A stretch of 64,000 nt of DNA from Brasenia schreberi. Taxonomy: Eukaryota; Streptophyta; Magnoliopsida; Nymphaeales; Cabombaceae. Below are positions 22,946 to 34,890 of this stretch, piece by piece. The position numbers and the translations under genes were made by a program. How positions within the stretch are numbered: position 1 is the first letter of the stretch; the number at the start of each line of letters is the position of its first letter. The notes beneath the pieces were generated by a model. That model saw nothing but the letters and a program-made list of their open reading frames with translations, was not told the DNA's origin and searched no databases. The stretch is taken from positions 7,442,001-7,506,000 of the forward strand of contig JAYKKT010000041.1 in assembly GCA_036023115.1 (NCBI GenBank), in the 5' to 3' direction.

Positions 22946-24479
22946 TCATAAATGCAAAAACTATGATAAAAATTCACTTAACACAATATGTATATGATGC
23001 TTGGATAAAACCCTATATGGGGCATGACTTTTAGCTGCACTAAACAAGACGAAAATCAACATGCTACAGACCAAGCATATATCATGAACCTATGAATGCA
23101 ATCAACTCATGGAATAAATCAACAAGAAACCAAGCATAGATTCAAACAGTCTGAACCATCATAAAGTCAATCGGATGTATATGGGCATGTGATTAATCAA
23201 GGCATGAGTTAAAGTTAATTGCCAGCACGGACAAAATCAAGGTATGGGTTGCTCAGAACATGGGGAACCAAATCAATGAGATTTATGGCACTAATTATAC
23301 ATATGAAGAGAATGAATCAAATATTAGTATTCAACCAGTGCATGAGTGTATGGATTAGTCAAAGCATGTGATTGTACGGGAATAAAAACTGGTCTAAGCA
23401 TGATACTGATCATGAGTATATGATTGATCATGAGCAAACCAAGGGAGTAGGAGTTATTCAAGGTGTGAAACCATGAGGCCAGATCATGAGATAATAAACC
23501 GTTAAAGCAGCATTAGGCAATAAGAGCATGGTATCAATGATGGATTAAGTCAACTTGAAACTGGTTTAAGCACAAGAGCAATTACAATGGGAAACCAATT
23601 CAAAATATGGGACTAATCAACGAATGAAGCAACAGCTCAGTCAAAAGCATTGACCAATTCACATAGCAATCAACTTATGAACATGAGATGAACCAGGACA
23701 TAGAATAAATTATGCATCCTTAATTAAATTAATTCATGGACGGAATCACAAGATGGTCAACTAAAGCATGGATTACATCAAAACATGAGCTGGTTATAAA
23801 ACGAACCAGTATGGAATCGTAAGACCAAAACAACATAAAAGAACATGAGAAGAAAAGGTCGGTTATAAATGGAAGACTGAACCAAGTTCAAGCATAAAAC
23901 TAGTTATAGCAAAATCAAATCATCATGAAACGTTAAATTGAACTATGACAGAATCAATTCAAGTACGAAAGCATGGGTTGAGCCAGTCACCAACACGAAA
24001 CGAGCATGCAGGAGATCATGAGCACACGAGAAGTTACGAACATGAAGCCAAGCACAAAACCAGTTGCGTATATCGATTAAACTAGGACCAACATCAAGGC
24101 AGCATGGGATCAATTCAGCATGTATACATAACAGATCAACATAGGAAAGTCTAAATATGAGCATGAAACCCACAGAACATGCCAAATAAGGTAGGTATTG
24201 TCGATAAGTTGCCATGCCTGAATCAGCTCTGTTAACTGTTGTTAGGTAGATTGACATGTGATCTAACGGAAGATGCATACCTTTCTCCCAAGAATTCTCT
24301 CTCTTGGGTAGCTCTAACTTGGAGAAGGAAGAGATACTACGGTTGGTTGTCCTCCCCTTTTAAGGACAGCCATGAATCCTCATTTAATGAGTATTGAAGA
24401 TAAGTGAATTTATCTTGTGGGCCAAGTCAAGCTGGATGACTTCTAATGTGATCATTTACAATTTTTGTCAATAATTCAA
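22946..24479. other. unclassified, rich in CATGAG/AACCA words
   Basis: From about 23040 to 24180 the sequence repeatedly uses AATCAA, CATGAG, AAGCATG and AACCAGT words in changing order, as if from a decayed short-unit satellite. No coding frame or element boundary could be defined. 24200-24470 is ordinary AT-rich sequence. Confidence 0.4.
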
Positions 24480-26235
24480 GCACATGAGGTGTCTGTCTGC
24501 ATTAAGGTTCTTATGAAAATATGGTTTTACCAAATTTCATTACAAAGGGGTGAAAAATTATTCATATGGATAAACATCAGATTTTTGTTAGACTCCGAAT
24601 CAAATTCAGTTTTAAAACCAGGAGTCATGAATGAAGAACATGGTGATACCATAGACGAACCAATAAGTATTGGCTCTTGACTTTCCATTGAAGAAGTTCC
24701 ATTCAACATAGGAATCTGCTGTAGTATCTATTAATTACTTTCACATCAATTCCCGCTTGCATTTTCATCAAACATACACTTCAGACTTTAGATCGTGTAT
24801 AACCAACAAATATACACTTCAGACTTTTCATCAGGCTTATTTCAAAGATGAGAATTTACCAAATCATAAGCAATACACTCGTAGACTCTTTAAGTGACTT
24901 AAAGATGATTCTGTGCCACACAAAGCTTCATATGAAGTTTGAAACATGACAAACTTGTCCGATAAGTATTCGATATATAGTCTAATATTGCCATAACTTC
25001 AGCCCATAATCGATTAGGAAGGTCCTTTGCACGTGATAAGCCGTAAGCGTCTCATGATCTCGACGTCAATTATTTTGCTCTAGAGTATAAGGAACTATGA
25101 ACTCCTTGTGAATGCATTTGCCTTAAAAAATTGACTAAAAACTCGGGACAAGGACTCTCCACCTTTATTTGAAAAAAGAACTTTATTGCACAATCTACTT
25201 TGTTTCTGAACCATCACTAAAGCTTGACTTTTTTGTCGAAAAAATAAACCCCAGCCAGGAGACTATGATCGTCAACGAAGAGTAAGAAATAAAGACTCGC
25301 AACAAGAGATTTAGTATGCATTTTCCACATATTTCAGTATGTATTAGTTCAAGACCCTCCAAGCATTTCCACCGAGAACAACTTTCGAGCTTGTTTCGCA
25401 AAAATGCATCCGTCATATAATTCAATAGAGTTAATTTTTGGTAATCTATCAAAAATACCCTTTTCAGTCAACAATTTCAGTCGCTTAACGTTTAGATGCT
25501 AATAATGCAAACTCTATAGCTTTCAATAATCTCTTTTACTGAGAACAAGAGCAACGCTTCTCACAAGCGATACTTGTGGAAATATTCTGTTCTGAATTAT
25601 GTTGACATGAATCATCATTTCATATGATTTCTTATCTTTAATAACACATGTACCGTCTTCAAAAACATAACAGACTTTAGTTGCCAAACACTTAATAAAT
25701 CATGTCCCAAATGAGGAACAAATTAAACATTGTGCAAAAGTTTTACTTTTTCATGGCTTCTTTCAATTGCCCCTATTCCTTTTCCTTCAGCTTGCATCAT
25801 CTTTCCATTTGAATGTGCCACCTTCATCTTTTACATCTCATCGAGTTCTTCAATCATAGATTTCTCGCCTGTCAAATGATAAAGATTTGAGCTTCCACTA
25901 TCTACAAACCACACATTACTTGAATTATTGTTCGTACCAAGATGGACCACAAAACACCCACGCTCTCGTGCATTATTTTTTGCATAATTGACAAGTTGAG
26001 TTTTCTACCAACAATACATGTCTTGCAATGATAACATCAGATGCAACTCCTATTATTTCTTTGCTCACGAATAACTCTGTATTGCCTTCGTTACTAATTA
26101 AATCAACCTCTACCACAAACATGATTGTGGATTCGACTCTTCACATCCTTCGCCTATTGAATTTTCTTCTTTTCTTTTAGCCTATGTCAATGTCTCCTTA
26201 ACGTGAAACGCCTTTTCTTAACTCTTTCCGCTGAA
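24480..26235 (-). mobile_element. copia-C pol part: gag end, protease, integrase
   Basis: On the minus strand, from 26235 leftwards: gag end (EKAFHVKETLT...AKRKEENS near 26210-26150), CX2C finger (CQLCKK near 26000), protease with an intact VWFVDSGSSN site (about 25905), a VKLLHNV-FVPHLGHDLLSVWQL block (near 25730), GAG-pre-integrase/integrase (open frame 25195-25452, LELIHTEICG), RVFSQFFKANAF, and then FQTSYEALCGTESSLSHLK (near 24920). RT and RNase H were not found. Its gag start and primer-binding site are 13 kb away at 39300-39915, because copia-X inserted into gag. Orientation, spacing and reading order fit one original element. Confidence 0.85.
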
Positions 26236-26240
26236 TATAT

Positions 26241-27737
26241 TGTTAGAAAATATTGCACGATTGCATGCATAAATAACCAATATACAACAATTATAAACAT
26301 TCCCAAATCAGGAACAATCGTAGATCCAAAGAAAGTCAAACATAAAACGTAAAAGAAACAAACAAAGTACAACAACAACAACTAAGCCTTTTCCCATATT
26401 AGATGGGGTCAGCTACATGGATTCTTTGTTTTTACATATCCCTATCGTGTGCCATGTTAGCAGTTAACTCCCAATAAGCTAGATCATTCTTTATTGTTTC
26501 TTTCCAACACTTTTGTGGTCGTCCTCTACCTCTTTTAATACTTTCCAAATTTAGTTTTTCTAACCTTCTTACAAGTTCTTCTTTTGATCTTCTTTCTATA
26601 TGTCCAAACCATCTTAAATGATGTTCTCTCATTTTATCCTCTATTGGTGCCACTCCTAATTTGTTTCTAATAACCTCATTATGTATACGGTTTTTTCTTG
26701 TATGACCACTCATCCATCTCAACATCTTCATTTCTTTCACAGACATCTTTTGTACATGTTGATGATTAACTGCCCAACACTCAGAACCATAAAACATGGC
26801 AGGCCTAATTGATGCTCTATAATATTTACCTTTTAACTTTAATGGTATCTTCTTATCACAAAGAATACCTGATGCTTCTCTCCATTTTAACCAACTAACA
26901 TTAATTCTATGTGTAACATCTCCATCAATTCTTCCATCACTTTGAAAAATTGACCCTAGGTATTTAAAACTTTCCTTTTGGGGAATGCAATGTGTACCAA
27001 TTTTAATTTCCATGTCCTCTGAAAGTAAAAATGCAAAATCGATAAGGACAATTATATGTACGAGTCACTCTTGCCTTAGAGAAATCAACACCCTGCTATT
27101 AAGTGCAGGTTTTTACACTATTCTTATAGGGTAAAATGCACACACGACAGAAGCACATACTTGACTCAAGCCAAACTCAATCATGCCTCAATCACCTTAG
27201 CTGGAGAGTAGACATTGAGAGTAGAGGGTATGAGGAGATAGAGTGTATTGCAAATAAGTATGGATTAGAGAAACCCTAATCCCGCTTTAGAGTTAAACAT
27301 AATGGATCTGACATCCCAAATCTGATCCCAATAATGCACATCTTTGTCTCATAATTGTTCCTACATAGAAACCATTTTACCCTTAGATCAAAACGTTTTC
27401 ATGCAAAAAGATAGGCCAAAGACAATTTTCAATTCTCAAAACTCAAACCCAAGTGTGCGCATATGTATGGTCACGGATGTCCTCCCCAAGCTCTTTGAGC
27501 TAAGGTTTGTTAGCTACTACCTATATAAAAGGACATATGGGTTTCTCTCATTCATCAATATGGGACTAAACTTTGTCTCTTGGCCTTCACATGCACAAGT
27601 CCCTCACATGTGAATTTTACACTTTAGGACTTTTACATAGTATCAAATGAATATTTGTGGATATTTAACAAGAACCAAATACAATTAATACACAAGAGTT
27701 TAATTTACTCAATAATTAATTAGCATTAAACCTAACA
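26241..27737 (-). mobile_element. copia-X 3' LTR (split by LINE)
   Basis: Bounded by TGTTAG on the left and CTAACA on the right, a perfect LTR terminal pair. The portion 27045-27737 matches 38705-39294, including GCCTTAGAGAAATCA, GATCATGCCTCAAT and CTTTGTCTCTT words. A TATA-like TTTTATATAGG on the minus strand lies at about 27529-27539. Removing the LINE leaves about 845 bases. The minus orientation is chosen from the polypurine-like tract just outside (27738 rightwards, read ATGGGGAT on the minus strand). Confidence 0.8.
26370..27021 (-). mobile_element. 5'-truncated RTE LINE, open frame
   Basis: The minus-strand frame 26432-27013 (193 codons) reads MEIKIGTHCIPQKESFKYLGSIFQSDGRIDGD...RPAMFYGSECWAVNHQH...MSGHTRKNRI...WFGHIERRSKEELVRRLEKLNLESIKRGRGRPQKCWKE. 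This is the RT thumb and C-terminus of the RTE LINE with no stop. The tail is TTG-type (CAACAACAACAAC at 26370-26382 on plus). AAAGTA at 26364-26369 and 27022-27027 is a possible 6-bp target duplication. It sits inside the copia-X 3' LTR, so it is younger than that LTR, and it is the best-preserved LINE coding stretch here. It lacks the FADD catalytic block because of 5' truncation. Confidence 0.9.
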
Positions 27738-27963
27738 ATCCCCATAAAGTCTGAAGTATAAAGTGTCCTTCTAAATCACCCATTATATTATGCTTTTAGT
27801 AATGGTACCGTCTATTTTGAATAGTTACCTAAGTTATCCAATATTACTCTTACAACAACTAGGTCAACATTAGTCTCGAACGTCAACCTTTAGTGTAAAA
27901 GTGTCTATTGGTAACAACATAATAAAAACTGTTGCATGATCTTTAGGATAATGCATTAATGGT
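27738..27963 (-). mobile_element. copia-X residual internal 3' end with polypurine tract
   Basis: Only about 226 bases of copia-X interior remain between its 3' LTR and the nested LTR element. On the minus strand, GACTTTATGGGGAT immediately precedes the LTR start TGTTAG, a plausible plus-strand priming tract. Confidence 0.6.
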
Positions 27964-29143
27964 TGTAAACACCCAAAAAATTTCTCAAAAGATTTGATCT
28001 TTTAGAAATTTTGCCTTTTCAAGAAAAAATGTGGTTTTGGTTCTTTTCAGGGTTTTCAAATAAAGTCACCTTAAACAAACTCATTTTCACACCAAAATTT
28101 CATATAAGTCTCAAAATAAGGGTACATTCCACCCCTCTCAAAAAAATCTAATTTTGACAAAGAGCTAAAAAATGACTGCTTTGCCCCCAAGGCCAAGTTG
28201 GCAAAATTTTGTCATTTCAAATGATTGCCTTCAAAGAAAGAATTGTTTGAAACAATTTTACTGAAAGAAATAAATAAAAATGACACATTAGAAGCCAAAC
28301 CCAAAAATATTTGCAAATTAACAAATTTACAAAGTTATAAAAACTCTAAAATTTCAAAACAAAACAAATCCAAACCGAACCTCAAAAACTCACCCGATCG
28401 AAGATAGTCTTACTCCAAGAACTTGTACCCAAGGGTTAAAGTGGTTTGATACCCTACACCCATCGAAAGGGTTAAAGTAGTTCAACACCCTACACCCAAC
28501 AAAGGGTTAAAGTGGTTAAAACAATAAAGACTAACTCACGGAGCGAAAGTAGGTCACACATGCAAACAAACATTGGGAATGTGATTCAATTATTTTTCAA
28601 AAAGAATATTTGAAGATTTCGTTAAAATTTGATATTTTCAAATATATCTCAAATGAAATGATTTTAAATAATCAAAAAGAAAATATTTGAAACCATAAAT
28701 AAAAAGATAATCAAGCAAAACAGAAATCCTAAAGGCAAGATTGAATGAAGCATCTAAATCAAGCCTCGAAGCAGGATCATCCTGAGTTCAAAATTTAAGT
28801 TGATCCTAAGATGAGCCAAAAGAAGCTGACTCAAGCCAAGGTGGATTCAAGTCTCAAGTTCAAAAAGCAAATGAAGACCACACCCAAGTAAAGACTCGAC
28901 TCAAGGCAAGCCACTAAGATCGAGCAAGGGACGGGCTAGGGTGAGTCGAGCTCACCTAACCAAGTCAAATAAAGGAGTTTGTCCATGTGGGTTGCACCAA
29001 GCCCACATGGACTAAGAATGAACCATCCTCCCAACACACATGTATCTCATGTGCATGAATGGATCAGCCATTTGGATTGGATTAGATTGGGGATGGCCCC
29101 AAAGGCCCAAATCATGGAAGGCCTTACAGGGCCCCCTTGAAAT

Positions 29144-29150
29144 CTATAAA
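29144..29150 (+). promoter_or_regulatory. LTR TATA box (5' copy)
   Basis: TCTATAAAAGGGGGCC lies in a CG-richer neighbourhood, about 1180 bases into the LTR. The 3' LTR has the same box at 38563-38569. It marks the probable U3 end. Confidence 0.6.
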
Positions 29151-30969
29151 AGGGGGCCTTGGGGCTGGGTTCAATGCATGAAAAGAACATTGAAAGAGGT
29201 AAATAAAGAGAGGGAGAGTTGCAGAGAGAGAGAGAGAGGGAGAGAAAAGATGAGGAAGAAGGAGGGGTCGCCCCTTCCAAGGCCTTCTCCATCCGGTGCC
29301 AAGAGAGGTCAATCACAAGGTTGATTTCTTGCCTCTCATTTGCTTTAATCCTCTCCTTTCATTCATTTAATTTAAAGGATTGTAATAATAGAGCAATTGA
29401 TTCCCCCATAATGTAATATCTAGTTATGTTGTCCATTTTATTTTTGTTACATTCATGCCAATTATATATTTGATATCAAGTTTCTCCTACCTCTCTATAC
29501 ACTATAATCTCTTATATCTTCTAATCCCCTCTATGCTTAAGCTATAAACATATTTCAATTCATTTCCTTCAGTTATTTACATTCAAATAGTTGTGATTTG
29601 TCTTTCAATTTCGGATGAGATGCATTCATGTATTTTCTAAACACGAAAATCTGTTTTTAAGCATCATGCATCCGTCTGATATATTTTTAATTTCCTACCC
29701 TCTGCTCTAAATGATCTGAAATTTTATACACCGAATCCACAGACACCAGCCTACTTCTCATAAAATATTCAAGAATTTTAGGGCCGGACAATAATGTAAA
29801 TAAAATCAGGTAAAATTAGAAAAATCTATAACCAAATCTGTAAAATATGTATTTTCTACAACAGAGCTTGGATTATCATCCCATAACTATGTCTATAGTG
29901 AACCAACTTTAGTTAAACTTATTTCATTGGAAAGAGGACATCTTTAGCTTTCCAGCAAGACCAAGTTCATAAAGATCGGAGGTCCGTGCACCAAGATACA
30001 AATATTTTTCTAAACCTCTTTATTTCTTTTACAGAACTATTTCGGAAGTATGAGCAAAAGTCATTCCCTTATTTAATTATAGACTGTCACAATACCAAAA
30101 ATTAGAACAAAAACAGTTTTTGAATCATCGTACTTGTTTTTACTCACTGTAAAATTTTTGTTATTTTTGGAGACTCAGAATCTATCAAGAAAACTTTAGG
30201 AAAAAATTCTGAAAATAGAACCAGTTTCTGTTTTTCAAAATTTAAAAAAATTTTCTTCCAAAGACCTAAGCCCACAAATTTGGTTAAATCATTTGGGTTT
30301 GAGAAGTGAATTTCAAAAACACACCTGATCAAAATCAATCATCAAAGCATCTAGGGTGACCTTTGAGCATCGGTTCAAGAAGGCTTAAGTCAAAAAGATC
30401 TCACTTCCCCACAATCATCATTAAGTAAGAAAATACAACTTTGCTAGTCTAAGTAAAACTAGTTGGCATACTCGCGCACAACGTAGTGTGTAAAAGCTTA
30501 TTTCAAGTCTCTACGTAGACTTTTGTAAACAACAAAAATTTTCACTCTTGATTTTTGAGATCGGAAATGAACATTTTCGTGCCTACGTCGTTTCTAAGGG
30601 CGTGCGAGCTAGCTTACTCAAACTAGCGAAGATTTTTGAAAATATCTGACTTTTTGGCGATTATGGGAAAGCGGGATCTTTTCATTTAAACGCGTAGAAA
30701 CTTCAATTCGAACAATTTTAACTTCAAAACTTTTTTGAGCACTAAGTGTTTTTGAAAGGTTTTGGTTTCGTGCACTTTGGCGATTTTTAACTTACGGAGG
30801 TTGGATGACTCTAAGTCTTTGAATTTTTAGCTATTTAGGCATGATATGTGTGTGAATATGTAGCCTATTTTCAATGTGGTTTGTGCGAGGATTCGAGGTT
30901 TCTTTGGAAGCGTACGAATGCAAAGATGCACAAATATTTTTGGGTTTTGAGAGGATGATGTGAGCTAAG

Positions 30970-31330
30970 CTCAAATTGAAAGCACAACTCACACAACTTA
31001 ATGTAAATACCCAAAATTGCAGTGCAACTTCCGCAGCTTAATGTAAATACCCGAAATGTAAAGCAACTCACACGACTTAATGTAAATCCACACAAAGGGA
31101 AATGCAACTCGACGTGAAGTAAACTCACACAACTTGAAAATATATAAGTATGTTTTATCCTATGAGCAACAAAGGCTCAAAATGTGTGTGAGAGTGGAGA
31201 GCGGAAAGGCTCAATGTGTGTGTAAGTGTGAAATTTAAATGACAAACTCACACGACTTGAATGTAACTACCCAAATTGAATTGCAACTCACACAGCTTTC
31301 ACTAAAGTAAATACCCAAAGGGAAATATAT
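30970..31330. repeat. degenerate ~40-bp repeats (CAACTCACACAACTTAATGTAAATACCC type)
   Basis: CAACTCACAC(A/G)ACTT(A/G)A-TGTAA(A/C)TACCC-like units recur at about 30980, 31020, 31060, 31100, 31245 and 31280. They are mixed with AAAGGCTCAATGTGTGTG units (31205, 31350) and a related one at 31390. All lie inside the putative long LTR. Confidence 0.7.
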
Positions 31331-32039
31331 ACTTTAGCTTAAGAGCGAAAAGGCTCAATGTGTGTGCAATCGTATGCAATTAAGAGCGGAAAGGCTCAAG
31401 TGCACGTGGGTGTTCCTTGTGTACGATTAAGAGTTGTACGTGTGTGGCTTGTGTATCAAGCACAAATATTACATTTCGGGAAGAGACTTTGCTCCATTAT
31501 TACAACTCCGTATCGAATTAAATTGAATAGGAAAAGCAATTTGATATATATTTTGGAAGACTTACACTTTTCCTAACTTGAATTTGGGATTGTTGCTAGG
31601 TCGTCTCCACCTTCTTTGTGTTGAGCCCGGGCCAAGGCAGCTTCATGTTGCAGCAAAGGGGTAAGTCCCTTCAAGTGGCGATTATTGGTGACATGCAGCC
31701 AAGAGGTAAGCCGATTGGGAGTGGGGTGACGTGAGAGTTGAGCTTGGGTTCACTTGGGGGCAGCCGAATTCTTGAGGGTTTAGGTGGGTTGGGTTCGGCT
31801 AAGGTGTAGTTTAGACAAGCCCTTGCTAGGTGAGGTCGGGTTGGGCCATGGAAGTTGGTCCTAGTTAGGTTTAGGTTAGGATTTGGTAAACGGGTATGAG
31901 CTAGGTGTGACCAGCACCTAGCTTGGTTAGGGCTTGTAGGGGTTTTGTTAAGGTTGGTGCACGGCCAACCGAGCTTGGCCAAGTGCTAGGTGCACTGGGC
32001 TGGCTTAGGGGTAGGACCTAGGTGGGTCACGGGATAGGG

Positions 32040-32270
32040 GTATGGCAAGGCAGGTATGACTGATGAAAGGTGGTGCGGTGCGCAACAGGGGGCGCGCAGC
32101 AGGCTGGGGCTGTGTCGCGCAGGGCACTCGCGGCAGGGTGTGGCGGGTCGAAGGGCGCGCGGCAGGGGTTGTGGCGGCAGGAGGGCACGTGGCAGGGCGC
32201 TGCACGGCAGGGTGCTGCGACTGGCTGGGGGTGGTGTTGGGTGCAGCACGGGGTGTGCTTGGGATGGGCT
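32040..32270. other. G+C-rich, CpG-rich island inside LTR element
   Basis: A stretch with GGGCGCGC, GCGCGCGGCAGG and GTGGCGGCAGG words stands out sharply in the AT-rich window and is flanked by GGTTAGG/GCTAGG-rich sequence (31600-32340). Open frames on both strands here are composition artefacts. Confidence 0.7.
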
Positions 32271-32589
32271 TAGGGGCTAGGTTTGGGTTAGGTTAGATCG
32301 AGCCTAGGCTAGGTTAGGGTGAGGTTTTAGGGGGCCTACCTCGTGGAGCCGGTCCACCATACGTCATCCATGCCGAGCCCACCTTGTTGCAGCCTCTCCT
32401 TCGGTCCAAGCCCACCTTGTTGCAGCCCTTTGGTTAGGTCTAGGTATATACAAGGCTTGAACCCACATCCTTGATCAAGCCCACATGGCTAGGACCCATG
32501 GCTAACCCTCTCTCTCACTCTCCCTCCTCCCAAGATATTTCACGTGAACTTTTTATGCCCCCGCTTGCTGCTATTTATAGGCAATGGGA

Positions 32590-32880
32590 TGGGTCTTGGG
32601 TTTGGATCTTGGATCTAGATCTTAGAATCCATATTTGATCCAAATATTATTTGGGTTTGGATCTGGATCTCGAATTTGAGTTTTAAGATCCAAATCCGAT
32701 TCAAATATTAATTGGGTTTGGATCTGGATCTCGGATTTGGATATTGGGATCCATATCCGATTCGAATATTATTTGGGTTTGGATCTAGATCTCGGATCTG
32801 GATATTGGGATCCATATTCGATTCGAATATTATTTGGGTTTGGATCTGGATATTTTGGTCCAAATCCAATCCAAATTTTT
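32590..32880. repeat. 61-bp tandem repeat, ~4.7 units
   Basis: TGGGTTTGGATC starts at 32597, 32652, 32713, 32774 and 32835: spacings of 55, 61, 61 and 61. Units also share ATCCATAT(C/T)CGATTCGAATATTA. The 61-base period shifts the frame each unit, so it is not coding. Confidence 0.92.
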
Positions 32881-33502
32881 TTGCTCCTTTCTTTGAGTCC
32901 TTTCTAGCGCTTTTTATAGTCGGTTTTGAGCGGGCTCCGGTTCCTCAGCGACCTAATTTTGGCCTGGGTTTTCTCCAAGTTCTTTTTCTAACTGATGTTC
33001 TGCTTCACAGGATATTCTGGCGTGTGTTTTAATCCGCACTTTTTTGTTTTTGGCCTGTTTCTAGTGCTATCGATCTCAGATTTCCCTATGGACTCCATTC
33101 TTCATTCTGACGGGCCTTGTTTTGGACTTCTGTTGACTTCATCAAGTTCTTGGCCTCTTTATGTACTTTGAAGCTCTTTTGCTTTTTGACTCAAATTACG
33201 ATTTTGGCTTCTATCGGGCTTTTCTCCGAGCGGGCTTGAATTTTTCTTCTTTCTCTTGCTTTGTCCTCGAGATGGCTTTTGAAGTTTTGGGAGTTTTGAA
33301 ATTTGAAATTTTTGGGGTATTTACAACTTCAAAGTAAAATTTCCACATCTACAGAATTGCCACACTCGGTGTGACTTGAGTCTTTGAGGATTGTTGATCC
33401 GGTGTTGGTTTTTAAAATAATTAACTTTTCAAAAATCGTGATTCTTAAATTTCTCTCTTTTTCAAATCCCTTGTTTTGAGTTAAATTTTCAACAACTCGA
33501 TC

Positions 33503-33739
33503 ATGTCAAGATTGGATGATTCCTTTAAAAATATGTCAAGGAAAGTCTCATCAAACTTCCAAAATTGGTTTTTCAAAACCTCAAAAAAATTCTCTAAAAC
33601 CCGAGATGAAGAACCTGCCTCTTTGAGGGAAAGAGCAATGCAACTTGAAAGGGAAATTAAGGCCCTAAGCCAAAAGGCCAAGGCACATCGTTCTCATGAA
33701 AAATCATCTCGGGTACATAGAGAGAAAAGCCATACTTAG
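33503..33739 (+). CDS. basic coiled-coil ORF of the pol-less LTR element
   Basis: 78 codons from an ATG at 33503 to TAG at 33737. The protein starts MSRLDDSFKNMSRKVSSNFQNWFFKTSKKF and has a heptad-like, charged segment around residues 37-58 (SLRERAMQLEREIKALSQKAKAH), ending in a basic tail. It begins about 180 bases after the proposed LTR end at 33325, where gag would start. After the stop, related coding-like text resumes in other frames (RKATGARSHAxARATSECLQG near 34140-34200; the open frame 34507-34890), suggesting a broken longer gag-like gene. I do not recognise a nucleocapsid finger. The function is unknown; a gag-related or accessory ORF is inferred from position. Confidence 0.4.
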   Translation: MSRLDDSFKNMSRKVSSNFQNWFFKTSKKFSKTRDEEPASLRERAMQLEREIKALSQKAKAHRSHEKSSRVHREKSHT

Positions 33740-34506
33740 AAAACCAAACTAAGCCCAAAATCCGATGAAGAATATGAGGCCACAAATATAGCAAGTGTTG
33801 AGATCGAATCATCCAACCTTGTTGATCATCCAAATATCCCTTTGTCTATTGGAAACCCAAAAAAAAATCTTTATTTCAAAAAACCAAAAAAATCAAAAAA
33901 ATCAAAAACAATTGAAAATCAAAAATTTGAAATTCTGAAAATTAAAGAAAAAGTCTACATCTCTAGGCACACAAACAGAGTGGGGCATGAGATTCGCTTA
34001 ACACAAATCACTCCAAATTTTTTAAAATCATACACTCTAATGGGTTCCATTCCCATGAGCATCACTTTATATACTTCAGAAAATACAAAAGAGAATGAGT
34101 GTTGCACACACATAGGCTTGGAGGATGAAATCTAAGACCTCGCAAAGCAACGGGAGCTCGAAGCCATGCATAAGCTAGAGCAACATCGGAATGCCTACAA
34201 GGAAGCTTGCTCTCACCATGAAAAGGTAGTCAAGCTCGAAAAAGGTATGCTTGAAACTCATTCTCCCCAAAACACCCTACTCGATCCTCCTCTTCTTAGT
34301 GTAGGATCATTCATTTGCATTTGATGCATCAATTCGCACTCATGCACCCATAAGCCCACAAGATGTGCCAAATAATTTGGATTTTTAAGGTGCGCTGAAT
34401 GTCTCGCATCAACAAAAAGAAAAGAAAATTCAAAATATGGTAGACATGGTTACTCCTAAGGCATGCATCGACATCCTAGGTATACCTAACCCTACCATGA
34501 ATCTCT

Positions 34507-34890
34507 TTGAGTCTAGGTATATCTCATAAACCCAAGCCTATGGCCATGACTTTCTCAAACATCCCTAAACCAACCAAGGGACTGACCATGATTTCCCTTA
34601 GAATCCATACCTCTTCACTTCGCAAGAAATCAAACATGTTCTCCCTTATCATCTATATAAACTCAAACCATCCACCCCTAGGGGCACATTGGGTTGCACC
34701 TAGGATCAATCCCAAACCGTCTAGGGTCACATGTATCCTAGAGGCACCTAAGTCAAACTCTTCCACCTCTCAAGTCATACACCTCTCAGACATACCCCAA
34801 ATAACTCAAGTGTATAACCATACCATGGACGATATACTATTACAAGGCTATCTCCTTTACAAAAACTGTTCAAAACTTAAAAAGCCTTGA
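34507..34890 (+). pseudogene. open stretch in LTR-element interior, unknown product
   Basis: 127 codons without a stop, beginning MSLGISHKPKPMAMTFSNIPKP. It includes PPLGAHWVAPRINPKPSRVTCILEAPKSN, whose DNA (CTAGGGGCACATTGG-TTGCACCTAGGATC) is repeated at about 35404-35432. No family is recognised. It may be a decayed part of the element's gag-like gene or simply a stop-poor repeat. Confidence 0.3.

Larger units (their letters stand above)
27964..33325 (+). repeat. 5' LTR, end uncertain (at least to 29270, possibly 33325)
   Basis: Similarity to the 3' LTR is certain for 27964-29270. At 33306-33325 the sequence AAATTTTTGGGGTATTTACA is the reverse complement of the LTR start at 18 of 20 positions, the kind of inverted end that closes an LTR. 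If that is the true end, the LTR is 5362 bases, in the size range of Ogre-type elements. The truncated 3' copy cannot test this. Confidence 0.5.

Noticed and set aside
27521..27545. Plus-strand TATATAAAAGG as evidence for a plus-oriented LTR
   Set aside because: The word is near-palindromic for a TATA box; the polypurine tract just right of 27737 and the orientation of gag/pol in neighbouring copia favour the minus strand, though not decisively.
29047..29416. Frames around the LTR TATA box
   Set aside because: They lie in LTR sequence duplicated at 38.4-38.7 kb where they are not conserved as frames.
30970..31330. CRISPR-like regular repeats
   Set aside because: Units vary in length and sequence, spacers are not unique or regular, and the context is a plant retrotransposon.
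32056..32296. Several overlapping long frames on both strands
   Set aside because: Caused by high G+C content and lack of stop codons, with low-complexity Arg/Gly/Ala text.
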